This document shows, in pieces, positions 7,008-15,804 of a stretch of 58,149 nucleotides of DNA (position 1 is the stretch's first letter; each line of letters starts with the position of its first letter). The DNA comes from a virus: the IMG/VR virus record IMGVR_UViG_3300020470_000561, positions 1 through 58,149 of that record; one strand, written 5' to 3'. Made by a program: the position numbers and the translations under genes. Under the pieces are notes generated by a model. That model was not told where the DNA came from. It saw nothing but the letters and a program-made list of their open reading frames with translations, and ran no database searches.

Positions 7008-7627
7008 AATGTTAAAGCACTATCATCGTATCCAAATGCTCCTTTCATAAAGTAATTGAATGCCATAGAATAACGCTCTTCATCACTTTCATTAACACTT
7101 ATACTATGTGCTAAGTGTGATGGAAATAATATAATCATACCTTCACATGGTTCAATGCTAACCTCACGCATATTGTATACGTTAGATGTTGCTATGTCAG
7201 GTACAATAGTTTGTGTTACATATGTTGGGAACATTGACCCAACATGAAATCTTAACTCTCCACTATTAGGTGGTACTTTAAAATAGAGACAACCACTAAA
7301 CATACTATTTGTATGTGAGTGACCGTCTCCTTTATCTCCTTTGACATGCTTATTAACCCATGATGATTGATGAATTAATTGATGTCTTTGTCTGCTAATA
7401 CCTAGAATATTATATACATAATGATCCAGATATTCTTCTACTAAATTTCTTATCTCTGGTTGATCTTGCAACCATTGTGTACTACTCTGTCCACCATTAT
7501 TCTGTATTACATCTGCTGCTACATACTCACATTTTGTATTAATGACACTTTGCACCATTGAATCATCAAGGTTCATTGTATCAATATAAACTGGTTGCGA
7601 AAATAGAGGTAGTACTTCTCCGTTCAT
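7004..7627 (-). CDS. putative 2OG-Fe(II) oxygenase
   Basis: 207 aa. GHSHTNSMFSGCLYFKVP (H103, H105) and LFPSHLAHSISVNESDEERY (H174, R185) match the phage 2OG-Fe(II) oxygenase family whose members start with an FPxPV-like segment (here LFSQPVYID). The first metal motif is HxH rather than the textbook HxD, as in other members of this family, so the exact ligands are uncertain. It is coupled by ATGA to genes on both sides in the oxygenase array. Confidence 0.75.
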   Translation of the reverse strand: MNGEVLPLFSQPVYIDTMNLDDSMVQSVINTKCEYVAADVIQNNGGQSSTQWLQDQPEIRNLVEEYLDHYVYNILGISRQRHQLIHQSSWVNKHVKGDKGDGHSHTNSMFSGCLYFKVPPNSGELRFHVGSMFPTYVTQTIVPDIATSNVYNMREVSIEPCEGMIILFPSHLAHSISVNESDEERYSMAFNYFMKGAFGYDDSALTL

Positions 7628-7746
7628 CTTAGATGTAATTTATCATAGATTGATTCAATTTCACTGCGTTGTTCTTTAGTAACACCGCCAAACTTCTTGT
7701 ACAATTGTCCTTGATAAATGAAAAGTGCTTTCCTTAATGTTTTCAT
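7624..7746 (-). CDS. small hypothetical protein (40 aa)
   Basis: This ORF reads MKTLRKALFIYQGQLYKKFG, then GVTKEQRSEIESIYDKLHLR: a basic N-terminus and a helical end. It lies in the gap between two oxygenase genes, and its TGA overlaps the ATG of the downstream oxygenase (ATGA). No function can be assigned. Confidence 0.55.
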   Translation of the reverse strand: MKTLRKALFIYQGQLYKKFGGVTKEQRSEIESIYDKLHLR

Positions 7747-7777
7747 TTCGGACGGAATTAATAACTGCCTAAAGCAC

Positions 7778-8494
7778 CTAGGGTCTGATTCTTGCATTGG
7801 TCATAATTTGTTCTACTGTTGATGGGTTGAAACCTAGTATACCATGGTCGTTAACTGGTGGCAAGTTATTCATCTCGTGATCGTCAAATAACTTCTGCCT
7901 TGTCTTGGGATCCATATATTTGAATGCCATGATGTATCGGTTACTCTTGTACCGTGGGGTTGGTGGTCTACCTGAATGAGGTATGCGACCATCAAAAATT
8001 ACTACACGACCTGGTTTAGGACTCACAATATATTTAGCGTCTAGGTTGTGATCGTAGAATATAGTCTCTCCACCCCAGTTAGGATGCCACTCTGGGTTCA
8101 AATATAATAATACTGTCTGATTATCCTCTACAAAATATGGTGAATCTACATGCACACCAGGCATATCACCATCCTTAAGTACATTAACGTATGCACTATA
8201 TAAATTCTCTCTTTTGGGCATTTTTGGGCAAACTGCTTCCAAATAACCAAGGATATCTAAGTATATTGGATCCTCACTTGCTTGTAGTCCTGGATTCTGA
8301 AAGTAATTAGGATTAGATACTGGACAAAAATTATATAATTGATGTGTCCAATACATACCTGCCATATCTACATCAGGTTTCTTCTCTGTTGGTGGATCAT
8401 CAGTACGAGTAAACTTATAAGGTAGATACATTACCTTATAGAATAACTCCTCATTAGACATGCCAGTATCATATGTTTCAAGAAGCATACTCAT
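7778..8494 (-). CDS. 2OG-Fe(II) oxygenase
   Basis: About 238 aa. The motif GVHVDSPYF gives the H-x-D pair (about H115 and D117). GRIPHSGRPPTPRYKSNRYI gives the distal His and the Arg. GGETIFYD and KPGRVVIFD are typical flanking strands. This is a classical, intact triad of a hydroxylase. I prefer the ATG at 8494 because a GGGGG stretch lies a few bases upstream; an in-frame ATG at 8509 is also possible. It overlaps the next upstream oxygenase. Confidence 0.8.
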   Translation of the reverse strand: MSMLLETYDTGMSNEELFYKVMYLPYKFTRTDDPPTEKKPDVDMAGMYWTHQLYNFCPVSNPNYFQNPGLQASEDPIYLDILGYLEAVCPKMPKRENLYSAYVNVLKDGDMPGVHVDSPYFVEDNQTVLLYLNPEWHPNWGGETIFYDHNLDAKYIVSPKPGRVVIFDGRIPHSGRPPTPRYKSNRYIMAFKYMDPKTRQKLFDDHEMNNLPPVNDHGILGFNPSTVEQIMTNARIRP

Positions 8495-9101
8495 GTACCC
8501 CCACAACATTTAATGACATAATATATCTATCATTCTCTGCCTTATTGACTTCTGTCTTATGTGTCAACCATCCTGGAAAGAATAATACATCATTAGTTTT
8601 AACATCAATATAATCCCACTCATATTGATTAGGATAATAATCATATACTAATGGTTCATTCATTTTATATACTTGTAGTGGATTCTTCACCATAAACCTA
8701 CCACTACCTTCAGGTACATCAAGATAACATGATACTGCTATCTGTACATTCTGGTGATGATGCTCCTCTGTATATCCTCCAGTAGGATGCACATTTAACC
8801 ATGATGAATCTAATTGTCTTCGCATTGGCATCATTCGCCACATTGACCACAACTCATCTATCTTCTTATATAACCAATCTTCTCTAAATGATTTAAACTC
8901 TTCCCAATTATGTGGTGGATCCTCTTTGCATAATACAACAGTAGTTACAGCACCATCTTTCTCATGTGTGTTGATATTTTCCCTTTGTATCTTCTCATCA
9001 GCATGACGTATATAATCTTGTACCTTATTCTTTACTGTCTGAAAATTAAAGTCATAAGATGATTTGTATATGTATGGGTGTGGATTAAGAGGGGAGAGCA
9101 T
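8478..9101 (-). CDS. putative 2OG-Fe(II) oxygenase
   Basis: 207 aa. HPTGGYTEEHHHQNVQIAVS (H114 to H116) followed by CYLDVPEGSG, and later FFPGWLTHKTEVNKAENDRY, match the same phage oxygenase family as 7004..7627 and 10362..11042. In this family the two His clusters and the terminal Arg build the iron and 2-oxoglutarate site. It overlaps both neighbours in the array, so the genes are co-transcribed. Substrate unknown. Confidence 0.75.
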   Translation of the reverse strand: MLSPLNPHPYIYKSSYDFNFQTVKNKVQDYIRHADEKIQRENINTHEKDGAVTTVVLCKEDPPHNWEEFKSFREDWLYKKIDELWSMWRMMPMRRQLDSSWLNVHPTGGYTEEHHHQNVQIAVSCYLDVPEGSGRFMVKNPLQVYKMNEPLVYDYYPNQYEWDYIDVKTNDVLFFPGWLTHKTEVNKAENDRYIMSLNVVGVHEYAS

Positions 9102-9798
9102 AATAATTTCTATCTACTTTATTCAAACTACACAAGTGCTGCATAGGTATACTCAAAGATAATCTCTTTGCTTTGGGTTGTGCACGATGATATGTCCTTG
9201 CTGGTATGTATATTATATCACCTGGTTTCATATTAACATCAATAGCAACCTCTAATTTACTTGGATCAACACCTTGTGATAAATCATTAGCATTAGCACT
9301 ATAATCTAACTGCTCAACTAAATTAGATGCACGATTATTATATACTGTCCAATGTGTTTCACCTTCAACCTGTATGATTAGATTGTTAGCATAATCCTCA
9401 TGTATATTAAATGATCTAGTATCACCTAAACCACAAAATACATGCATTGATGCATGTATATTAAATGTCTCTTCTAAATCTCTTAATATCTCTTTCTTAC
9501 TCTGATTAATATATTCAAACTTCTCTATTATACATGTATGACCCTCAGCAAATATATCCATGAGTTGTCGTACTTCTGGTTGTGCATGTGGATCCCATGC
9601 TCTCTCATGTTTAGGATAATCTATAAACTGATTAACAAACTTATTAATAAACTTTATATCAAACTGATTAGGATTATTCAAACAATATTCTATATCCTTC
9701 CATGTCACCAGACCAGTAGGATCTATTGCACTCTCCCAATAGTGTGGTGCATCATCATAATGCCAATCTTTATTTAAACTCGAAGAGATCTTCATCAC
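9085..9798 (-). CDS. cupin/JmjC-like Fe(II) oxygenase
   Basis: 237 aa. FNIHEDYANNLIIQVEGETH gives an H-x-D-like iron pair followed by the strand WTVYN. GDIIYIPARTYHRAQPKAKR supplies the distal His. This is the pattern of cupin-fold JmjC and ribosomal-oxygenase-like (Cupin_4) enzymes, which hydroxylate protein residues. It is unlike the other oxygenases of the cluster in sequence. It could act on a phage or host protein; this is an inference from the family. Confidence 0.7.
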   Translation of the reverse strand: MMKISSSLNKDWHYDDAPHYWESAIDPTGLVTWKDIEYCLNNPNQFDIKFINKFVNQFIDYPKHERAWDPHAQPEVRQLMDIFAEGHTCIIEKFEYINQSKKEILRDLEETFNIHASMHVFCGLGDTRSFNIHEDYANNLIIQVEGETHWTVYNNRASNLVEQLDYSANANDLSQGVDPSKLEVAIDVNMKPGDIIYIPARTYHRAQPKAKRLSLSIPMQHLCSLNKVDRNYYALPS

Positions 9799-10420
9799 AA
9801 GTAAAGTTGAGGTTTAATACAATACGCCACTTGCTATCACCAGTAGGATTAGATGATGCGTGGAATGTGTGACCATCAAATACAAATAATTTATTTGCCT
9901 GTGGTTTCACTCTCAAATGCTCAGTATATTTTTGTGTCCTTGCTTTATACCATCTCTCTTCTACTGATCCATCTTTAGGATCATCATACTGTTCAAAGAA
10001 TACAGTGTCACCAGTAGAGTCATGCAAATAATATAATGCTGCATAATGATCCTTCTCACTATCTGTGTGTGGTGCATTATGATGTGTCTTACCATTATTT
10101 AATTGTAATGCTAGTCTAACTCGTAGAAACTGTACAGGGCATGGCAGGGCATCTTGCACAGTATATAATAACGGTTCAAACCTAGGTAACCAAGGTGACT
10201 CTACATTATCCTGATCTAATAGCACATGAGTGAATCCAATAGATTTCTCATCCTCTGGCATGTCTAGTAATGGTACATCACCAAACATAACATCACGAGT
10301 ACTGTAACTCACATCTTCTGATAAGAAATACCATGGGAATCCATTCATCCCATTTACCATATCAAATAACTTTGAGTGGTACGTTGGTGTTAGCAGATCG
10401 TTTACTTGGATATACTTCAT
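9770..10420 (-). CDS. 2OG-Fe(II) oxygenase
   Basis: I start at MKYIQVNDLLTP; the ORF is open upstream to a GTG at 10501, but that extension overlaps the previous gene and looks non-native. HHNAPHTDSEKDHYAALYYL gives the H-x-D pair; FVFDGHTFHASSNPTGDSKW then R gives the distal His and the Arg. The triad looks intact. It overlaps the previous and next oxygenase genes. Confidence 0.78.
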   Translation of the reverse strand: MKYIQVNDLLTPTYHSKLFDMVNGMNGFPWYFLSEDVSYSTRDVMFGDVPLLDMPEDEKSIGFTHVLLDQDNVESPWLPRFEPLLYTVQDALPCPVQFLRVRLALQLNNGKTHHNAPHTDSEKDHYAALYYLHDSTGDTVFFEQYDDPKDGSVEERWYKARTQKYTEHLRVKPQANKLFVFDGHTFHASSNPTGDSKWRIVLNLNFTCDEDLFEFK

Positions 10421-11042
10421 TATCTTGATATATTTTAGAAAACACATGTAGATTGAATGATAGAGATATTCTCTCATCCTCACTACTACTTCTATCCACA
10501 CTATGTGGTAACCATGAGGGGAATACTACTAATTGATTCTCTTTAGGAGAATGATAGTGTTCTGTCTCATTTAGATGCTCCCATCTATCAAAGTTAGGAT
10601 CACATCCCCAACCCTCTTTAAGGTTTTGATCTTTAAAATCTCTTAGGAATTTAAGATCACCACTACAACAGGTTGGTACCTTAGCATAAAATACTCCAGA
10701 TAATACACTACCTGCATGTGTATGCACATGATTGTAGTTACCTCTGGTATTTACATTCATCCAGAGATTAGATACCTCAAGTATATAATGCTGGAATCCC
10801 CACTCGTCTGCTGCTTTATAACTTATCTCTAATATCTTTTCATACAACTCAGTGAGTGCGTGATCTTGTTTAATATATGGTGGTATAAAATCTTGCGATT
10901 GCCATCCACCATCATTAGACGCAACCCTACCATTAGGATCTGTCTCCTTAACAATCTTAACCCACTTTTGAATTCTCTCTAAATCTACACCACAATCATC
11001 CTCAACCCATACAGGTGTAGGAAATAACAATTTAGTCTCCAT
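10362..11042 (-). CDS. putative 2OG-Fe(II) oxygenase (FPTP family)
   Basis: 226 aa. It starts METKLLFPTPVWVEDD, the family signature at the N-terminus. NHVHTHAGSVLSGVFYAKVP carries the first His cluster; LVVFPSWLPHSVDRSSSEDE then R carries the distal His and Arg. This is the most complete member of its family in the window. It begins the run of oxygenases in the transcription direction, right after the coiled-coil protein (1-base overlap). Confidence 0.8.
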   Translation of the reverse strand: METKLLFPTPVWVEDDCGVDLERIQKWVKIVKETDPNGRVASNDGGWQSQDFIPPYIKQDHALTELYEKILEISYKAADEWGFQHYILEVSNLWMNVNTRGNYNHVHTHAGSVLSGVFYAKVPTCCSGDLKFLRDFKDQNLKEGWGCDPNFDRWEHLNETEHYHSPKENQLVVFPSWLPHSVDRSSSEDERISLSFNLHVFSKIYQDNEVYPSKRSANTNVPLKVI

Positions 11043-11389
11043 CAGTCATCCGAAAATACAAAATCTCTCTCGGAACAATTTGGATCTACATGCTTCTTAT
11101 AAAGAGCAAGTGCTTCAACTGCTCCAGATAATTTATTAAGAAGGTCTTTCTTATTCTGCAACTCTTCAAGTGATATCTTAGTGATAGTACTTGTATAGTG
11201 CATATTATCTAATGCCTCTTGCAACTTCTGATACTCTTCTTTAGCAGTCTCATGCTGCTGTAAGAAATTCATTACCAATTCATCAAAGGTAATCAGACCC
11301 TCGATCTGCTTTTCCTCTTTCTCACTTGCTGGGGTTACACCTGCTTCATCAGCAAGATCAACCACCGCTACATCTTGTTCGTCTGCCAT
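11042..11389 (-). CDS. hypothetical coiled-coil protein (115 aa)
   Basis: Acidic N-terminus, then a long helical region with heptad-like pattern (residues about 30 to 105; TAKEEYQKLQEALDNM). No family recognised. It sits between the DUF6065-like gene and the oxygenase array without a gap, which suggests it belongs to the same operon, perhaps as a scaffold or binding partner. That role is speculative. Confidence 0.6.
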   Translation of the reverse strand: MADEQDVAVVDLADEAGVTPASEKEEKQIEGLITFDELVMNFLQQHETAKEEYQKLQEALDNMHYTSTITKISLEELQNKKDLLNKLSGAVEALALYKKHVDPNCSERDFVFSDD

Positions 11390-12277
11390 TTAATTAAACC
11401 TCTCATTGTTTTTATTTAGCTTGAGAATCTTCTTTTGATTCTCTATCCTATCTTTTAAGGATGACATTTCCATAAAGTGCATGTACCTGTTATAGTCCAT
11501 CTGCTCATTATTCTTTTTATCATCCTCATTCATTTCCTCAATAACAATATCCCAGTCATTCTCTTTAGCATAGAAGAATGATCTATCAACAGGCATCCAT
11601 TGGCATAATGGGGTACCTGCTTTAATCAAATGCTCTCCTGGTGCTGTGTCATGCCAGAATAATTGTAGATTGATTTCAAATGAATAAGATGGATCCACAA
11701 GTCCTGTTGGTGGTGTGAATCTCTTCTCATCCCAATATGGTATAGGCATTTGAATGAATAACACATCAGGATGTGCCATCACTCTCCATGGTAGTTCTAA
11801 TTTAACAGTGTGTCTAAGTACATCTCTTTGTGGGTTAATTAACTCACGCATGAACTCAGTCTGCTCAGGTATATGTGCTTTAACATATGTCTGACCACCA
11901 CTATCAAATAGTAACTGTGCCATCCATTCAAAGTTATCACCACTACCATCAGTTTGTATAAGGATATCAGCAGGTGCTACCAACACAAAACCATGTTCCA
12001 TTATACCTGTAATAGCAGGGCAAGTGACGGCATGTTGGAACATAGCGTCCTCTGCTTTAACTTCACCCTGTCTCACTGAGTGGTACTTAGTCCACATCCT
12101 TTGTACTTTCTTATAAGGACACTGTGTCTCTTTAGTATAATACTTTTTGAGAGCATTCTTAACCCATGGTCTCTGCAATTTACTCGCAGGTATCCATGGG
12201 TTTAGATCAGCAACACCAGGATGCTGAGAATAGAATCTAATCCACTTCTTATTCTTCTTTTTAAACGGATTCCACAT
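11390..12277 (-). CDS. DUF6065-like protein (295 aa)
   Basis: The segments FYSQHPGVADLNPWIPASKL, TCPAITGIMEHGFVLVAPAD and ELPWRVMAHPDVLFIQMPIP suggest the DUF6065 family, which I recall only loosely, so the family call is tentative. No catalytic motif is evident. It overlaps the halogenase gene by 17 bases and stops one base before the coiled-coil gene, so it is part of the halogenase and oxygenase operon. A substrate-binding or tailoring role is possible. Confidence 0.5.
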   Translation of the reverse strand: MWNPFKKKNKKWIRFYSQHPGVADLNPWIPASKLQRPWVKNALKKYYTKETQCPYKKVQRMWTKYHSVRQGEVKAEDAMFQHAVTCPAITGIMEHGFVLVAPADILIQTDGSGDNFEWMAQLLFDSGGQTYVKAHIPEQTEFMRELINPQRDVLRHTVKLELPWRVMAHPDVLFIQMPIPYWDEKRFTPPTGLVDPSYSFEINLQLFWHDTAPGEHLIKAGTPLCQWMPVDRSFFYAKENDWDIVIEEMNEDDKKNNEQMDYNRYMHFMEMSSLKDRIENQKKILKLNKNNERFN

Positions 12278-13862
12278 AGATATTATCTTTAAGGTATTGG
12301 TAATGCGAAGGTTGATCTTTCACCCATTCTAGCATAAATTTTCTTTCTTGTTGCCAGTTAACATGTACTGATTCAACAACTGATCTCCGATCTTTATCAG
12401 ACCTCTCTTTATATAGTGTATCGGTTAGAGGACGGTTGTCCATACCTGCTGCAATATAAAGTAATCCCTCTAATTTATCAGGTGCATAGAAAGCATTCAT
12501 AACACTATCCATTAGAGCATATGTGTTTGCCAGTGATAACTGTCTAACATTACTATCGAGATCTTCCAATCTAGTAGGTACATCCACATCTTCTGTGCAT
12601 GATCTCCAGTATGGTGTATCGTCACGTTGAGACAACACCCAATGTAATACTATAAAGTTTCTCATCACTTCTGTCAAGTGGTCTACACTATAATTGTATG
12701 ATTGCCTATCGAAATTGTTCATCTTTCGTGACTTTCTTGCCTTAATAGCATCTACCAAGTAAATAAGATTCTCATGTGTGGTCATTAAACCAGTAGATTC
12801 TAATGGTTCAATAAACGCATATGATAATCCGATACCTACTACATTCTTAACCCATGCCTTCTCATGTTTACCATGTTTGATATCAATATGATGTACGTTA
12901 CTTATCTTTGGATACCTACCATATCTCTTCTTAAGATATGCATAAAATTCTTTTAATGCTTCTTCTGAACTAGGTTGGAATTTACTAGAATATACATAAC
13001 CAACACCAACATTAGACCACAGTGGTATATTCCATGCCCACCCATTATCTAATCCTGTGCAGTCAGTAACACATTCCATCTCCTTATCTTTATCACCATA
13101 CTCAATATGACCAGCAATTGCTTTGTCATTATATAATTGATTTTTGAATGATATAAATTCAGATCCACAATGCTGCTCAAGTAGTAATGATTTGAACCCA
13201 GTGCAATCTAAGAATAGATCTGCTCCAACATAATTACCCTCAGTAGTTACGATTGCTTCAATATAACCATCAGGTCTCTTAATAACATTTTTAACTGTAC
13301 CTTCTAGGTGCTTGACACCATTAGGTATAGCAATATTATTTTTTAAATACTCTCCAAACTTACCAGCATTCAAATGATATGCATAATCTTCCCTATGGTC
13401 AAATTTTGATTTAGGTATATCAGTTGCTATTTTATTATGCTCTGCTATCCATGTCTGGTTATTAACAAAACGAGAGAACTCCTCTGGTGGATATAACTCA
13501 TCACCATATTGACACTGCAATTCAAAGAACCGCATAATATTATCCTTATAGTCAATCATATCAAATTGACCAAATGGATACTGGAAGTTTTCTCCTTTAC
13601 CCTCTCTAAATGATGTGAATCCTATTGATGTTTTATAGGTAGCATCACACGATGGCATCCACTCTTTATCCTTATCAAATAGATCTATTCTCTTAAGAAA
13701 TCTATTGAAATGTCCTAAAGTAGACTCACCTACACCTATTGTTTTAATGTCACTAGACTCTATCAAGCATATTTCCATATCAGGAAATGTCTTGGCAAAG
13801 ATAGCAGCAGACATCCATCCACTACTACCACCTCCTACAATACATACCGATTCAATCAGCAT
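12261..13862 (-). CDS. flavin-dependent halogenase-like protein (tryptophan halogenase family), Lys-to-Arg variant
   Basis: 533 aa. The FAD-binding GGGSSGWMSA starts at residue 10; GVGEST is at 43 to 48; the halogenase signature WxWxIP is at W275-W277-I279-P280; FIEPLESTG (E355) matches the segment holding the catalytic Glu of PrnA. Aligning GEATVPSLQK of PrnA with GESTLGHFNR puts Arg54 where PrnA has the catalytic Lys79. It is therefore either not a classical halogenase or it uses another lysine. It overlaps the second halogenase by 11 bases. Confidence 0.82.
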   Translation of the reverse strand: MLIESVCIVGGGSSGWMSAAIFAKTFPDMEICLIESSDIKTIGVGESTLGHFNRFLKRIDLFDKDKEWMPSCDATYKTSIGFTSFREGKGENFQYPFGQFDMIDYKDNIMRFFELQCQYGDELYPPEEFSRFVNNQTWIAEHNKIATDIPKSKFDHREDYAYHLNAGKFGEYLKNNIAIPNGVKHLEGTVKNVIKRPDGYIEAIVTTEGNYVGADLFLDCTGFKSLLLEQHCGSEFISFKNQLYNDKAIAGHIEYGDKDKEMECVTDCTGLDNGWAWNIPLWSNVGVGYVYSSKFQPSSEEALKEFYAYLKKRYGRYPKISNVHHIDIKHGKHEKAWVKNVVGIGLSYAFIEPLESTGLMTTHENLIYLVDAIKARKSRKMNNFDRQSYNYSVDHLTEVMRNFIVLHWVLSQRDDTPYWRSCTEDVDVPTRLEDLDSNVRQLSLANTYALMDSVMNAFYAPDKLEGLLYIAAGMDNRPLTDTLYKERSDKDRRSVVESVHVNWQQERKFMLEWVKDQPSHYQYLKDNIYVESV

Positions 13863-15321
13863 AGATAGTCCTCTTATAATACTCGTAAGGTGTTGGCATA
13901 TTATCTATATCAATATCCCATACTGGTCGCTCTAATGTAGTGAGCATTGGATCAGTTGGTCCAAAGAAATCAATCTCAGATTCTATCACACTATTAAATG
14001 GTGTCCAACCATGTCCTGCCATAATACACCACAATCCTTCATATAATGGATGCCATTGATACTTCTGACCAAAGTTACTTGACTCCTCCAAGAAATTAAT
14101 TTGTGCAGTCTGTATCATATGGTGGTTAGGGTATTTAATACTGCTAACATGCTTCCAATATGGTGAATCATCTCTCTGTGTACCAGCATAATGCATAGCA
14201 ACGAATGATGCAAATGCATCAAAGGTATACTTACAATTCTCATTGAAAGTATCTCTCATAAACTGAGTATGTACTGGTCTATCCTCTAGCACACGTACCA
14301 ACATCAGGAGATAGTTATGAATAGATAGTAATCCATTAGATTCTAATGGTTCAATAAACCCAGCAGATAGTCCAATCGATACTACATTATCCTTCCATAC
14401 TTCTTCCTTACGTCCTGTCTTCCATTTAAGTTGACGGAACAATTTGTCAGTATAACATCCACAATCAGATTGTACATTATTTGTTAAATGTTCCCTGAAT
14501 TCATTTCGGGCATCCTCTGGCGAAATGAACTTATCACAATAAACATATCCTGTACCTATAGTATCAAAGGTGGGTACATTCCATACCCATCCACTACTTA
14601 ATGCTGTGCAATCAGTAACAGGTTTGATTTGCTCATTCTTATCATCATAATGTACACGTGTTACCCATGCACTATTATTTGGTAGATAGTCCTCATAACT
14701 CACCCATGGTGAATCATTAAAGACTGACTTAAATCCTGTGCAATCAAATAATAGATCATGCTTAGGTAGTTTATTCTTATTAACTTTCTTCTTCTTATGC
14801 TTAATACCTTTAGGTAAACAATAGTTATCTCTCAACCATGCAGAGAATTTTACTGCATTAAAATGAAATCCACTATTATGTTTGACATTGAACCAAGGAT
14901 TATCAGTAACAGGTAGTTTATTTCTAGCACCACATTCTGCTGCTAAGTAATAGTCTCTTGCTAAACCATCTGAGGGCCATTTGTCCTTATATTGCTTATA
15001 AAACCACATATCAGGGGTATATGTGTCAGTCCTAGGCAATCCAAATGGATATTGCCATGGGATATCCCCTTTCTTATGGAAGTCGTGGAATTGTACACTA
15101 ATCTTATAGGTAGCATCACACTCCTTCATCCACTCTTCATCTTCTATTCCAACATAATATAACCACTTACGAAAAAACTGTGTAGTAGATTCCCCAACCC
15201 CAGTAGCAGGGGATTGTTCATCTTCGTACACAGTTATGTTTGCTTTTGGATATGCTTTTACCATGGTAGCAGCAGTCATCCAACCTGCGGTGCCACCTCC
15301 CACAACGACAATATCTTTCAT
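13852..15321 (-). CDS. flavin-dependent halogenase (tryptophan halogenase family)
   Basis: 489 aa. The FAD motif GGGTAGWMTA starts at residue 8; GVGEST is at 41 to 46; K52 (GESTTQFFRK) lines up with the catalytic Lys of PrnA; GWVWNVPTF is a W-x-W-x-V-P form of the signature; GFIEPLESNG holds the expected Glu. It is a good candidate for an active halogenase. VirX1 of cyanophage Syn10 is a known viral halogenase of this broad family that prefers iodide. It is the first gene after a sigma70-like promoter and leads the operon of halogenases and oxygenases. Confidence 0.85.
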   Translation of the reverse strand: MKDIVVVGGGTAGWMTAATMVKAYPKANITVYEDEQSPATGVGESTTQFFRKWLYYVGIEDEEWMKECDATYKISVQFHDFHKKGDIPWQYPFGLPRTDTYTPDMWFYKQYKDKWPSDGLARDYYLAAECGARNKLPVTDNPWFNVKHNSGFHFNAVKFSAWLRDNYCLPKGIKHKKKKVNKNKLPKHDLLFDCTGFKSVFNDSPWVSYEDYLPNNSAWVTRVHYDDKNEQIKPVTDCTALSSGWVWNVPTFDTIGTGYVYCDKFISPEDARNEFREHLTNNVQSDCGCYTDKLFRQLKWKTGRKEEVWKDNVVSIGLSAGFIEPLESNGLLSIHNYLLMLVRVLEDRPVHTQFMRDTFNENCKYTFDAFASFVAMHYAGTQRDDSPYWKHVSSIKYPNHHMIQTAQINFLEESSNFGQKYQWHPLYEGLWCIMAGHGWTPFNSVIESEIDFFGPTDPMLTTLERPVWDIDIDNMPTPYEYYKRTIYAD

Positions 15322-15341
15322 AACGAAGAGTTGCTCTGATT

Positions 15342-15371
15342 ATTATGCCACAGGCGGTACCCAGTTGTCAA
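15342..15371 (-). promoter_or_regulatory. sigma70-type promoter for the halogenase/oxygenase operon
   Basis: On the minus strand: TTGACA (15371..15366), an 18-base spacer, CATAAT (15347..15342). The -35 lies in the last codons of the upstream gene. The predicted start leaves a leader of about 14 bases before the ATG at 15321. It separates late fibre genes from the accessory operon. Confidence 0.65.
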
Positions 15372-15774
15372 CCCATGGTTCCCATGCCTTACGTCCAACT
15401 AACTGGACTTTCTTAGGGTCTTCTACAAATGGTGGAATACTATCTGGTTTAGTGGTCGTTGCCTTTACATTAGCAACATGGTCTTTCCACTCAGTAGTAC
15501 CATTGACTGCATCTCGGTATTGCATGTCCATCTGCTCACCGAAATCACCATATGCCAAAATCCTATCAACAGTGGCATTAACTCTTAAATCTTCTGTTGT
15601 TGTTCTGTGAATTACTTCACCATTGCACATAAAATGTTCGTAGGTTGTGTCATCTGGTACATCTACCCACTTAAGTGTTGCATCTGGTCCCTCATAAATT
15701 GCAAACTTATCTGCTTCATCGCAGATGTCTGTGAGTTGACCTGATTCAGCGTTACAAATTGCTACTTTAGACAT
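15343..15774 (-). CDS. hypothetical protein downstream of fibres (143 aa)
   Basis: The middle segment RVNATVDRILAYGDFGEQMD followed by YRDAVNG resembles the short helical domain found in many cyanophage proteins next to tail fibres (tail assembly or fibre-associated). The end is proline- and tryptophan-rich (AWEPWVDNWVPPVA). A late promoter lies upstream (15797..15804), so it is expressed with the fibres. It may be a fibre chaperone or a minor virion protein; not proven. Confidence 0.6.
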   Translation of the reverse strand: MSKVAICNAESGQLTDICDEADKFAIYEGPDATLKWVDVPDDTTYEHFMCNGEVIHRTTTEDLRVNATVDRILAYGDFGEQMDMQYRDAVNGTTEWKDHVANVKATTTKPDSIPPFVEDPKKVQLVGRKAWEPWVDNWVPPVA

Positions 15775-15796
15775 TGTTTTAATTAACTCCGTAATT

Positions 15797-15804
15797 TATT
15801 TATT
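15797..15804 (-). promoter_or_regulatory. T4-type late promoter
   Basis: AATAAATA on the minus strand, 23 to 30 bases upstream of the ATG at 15774. Confidence 0.55.
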
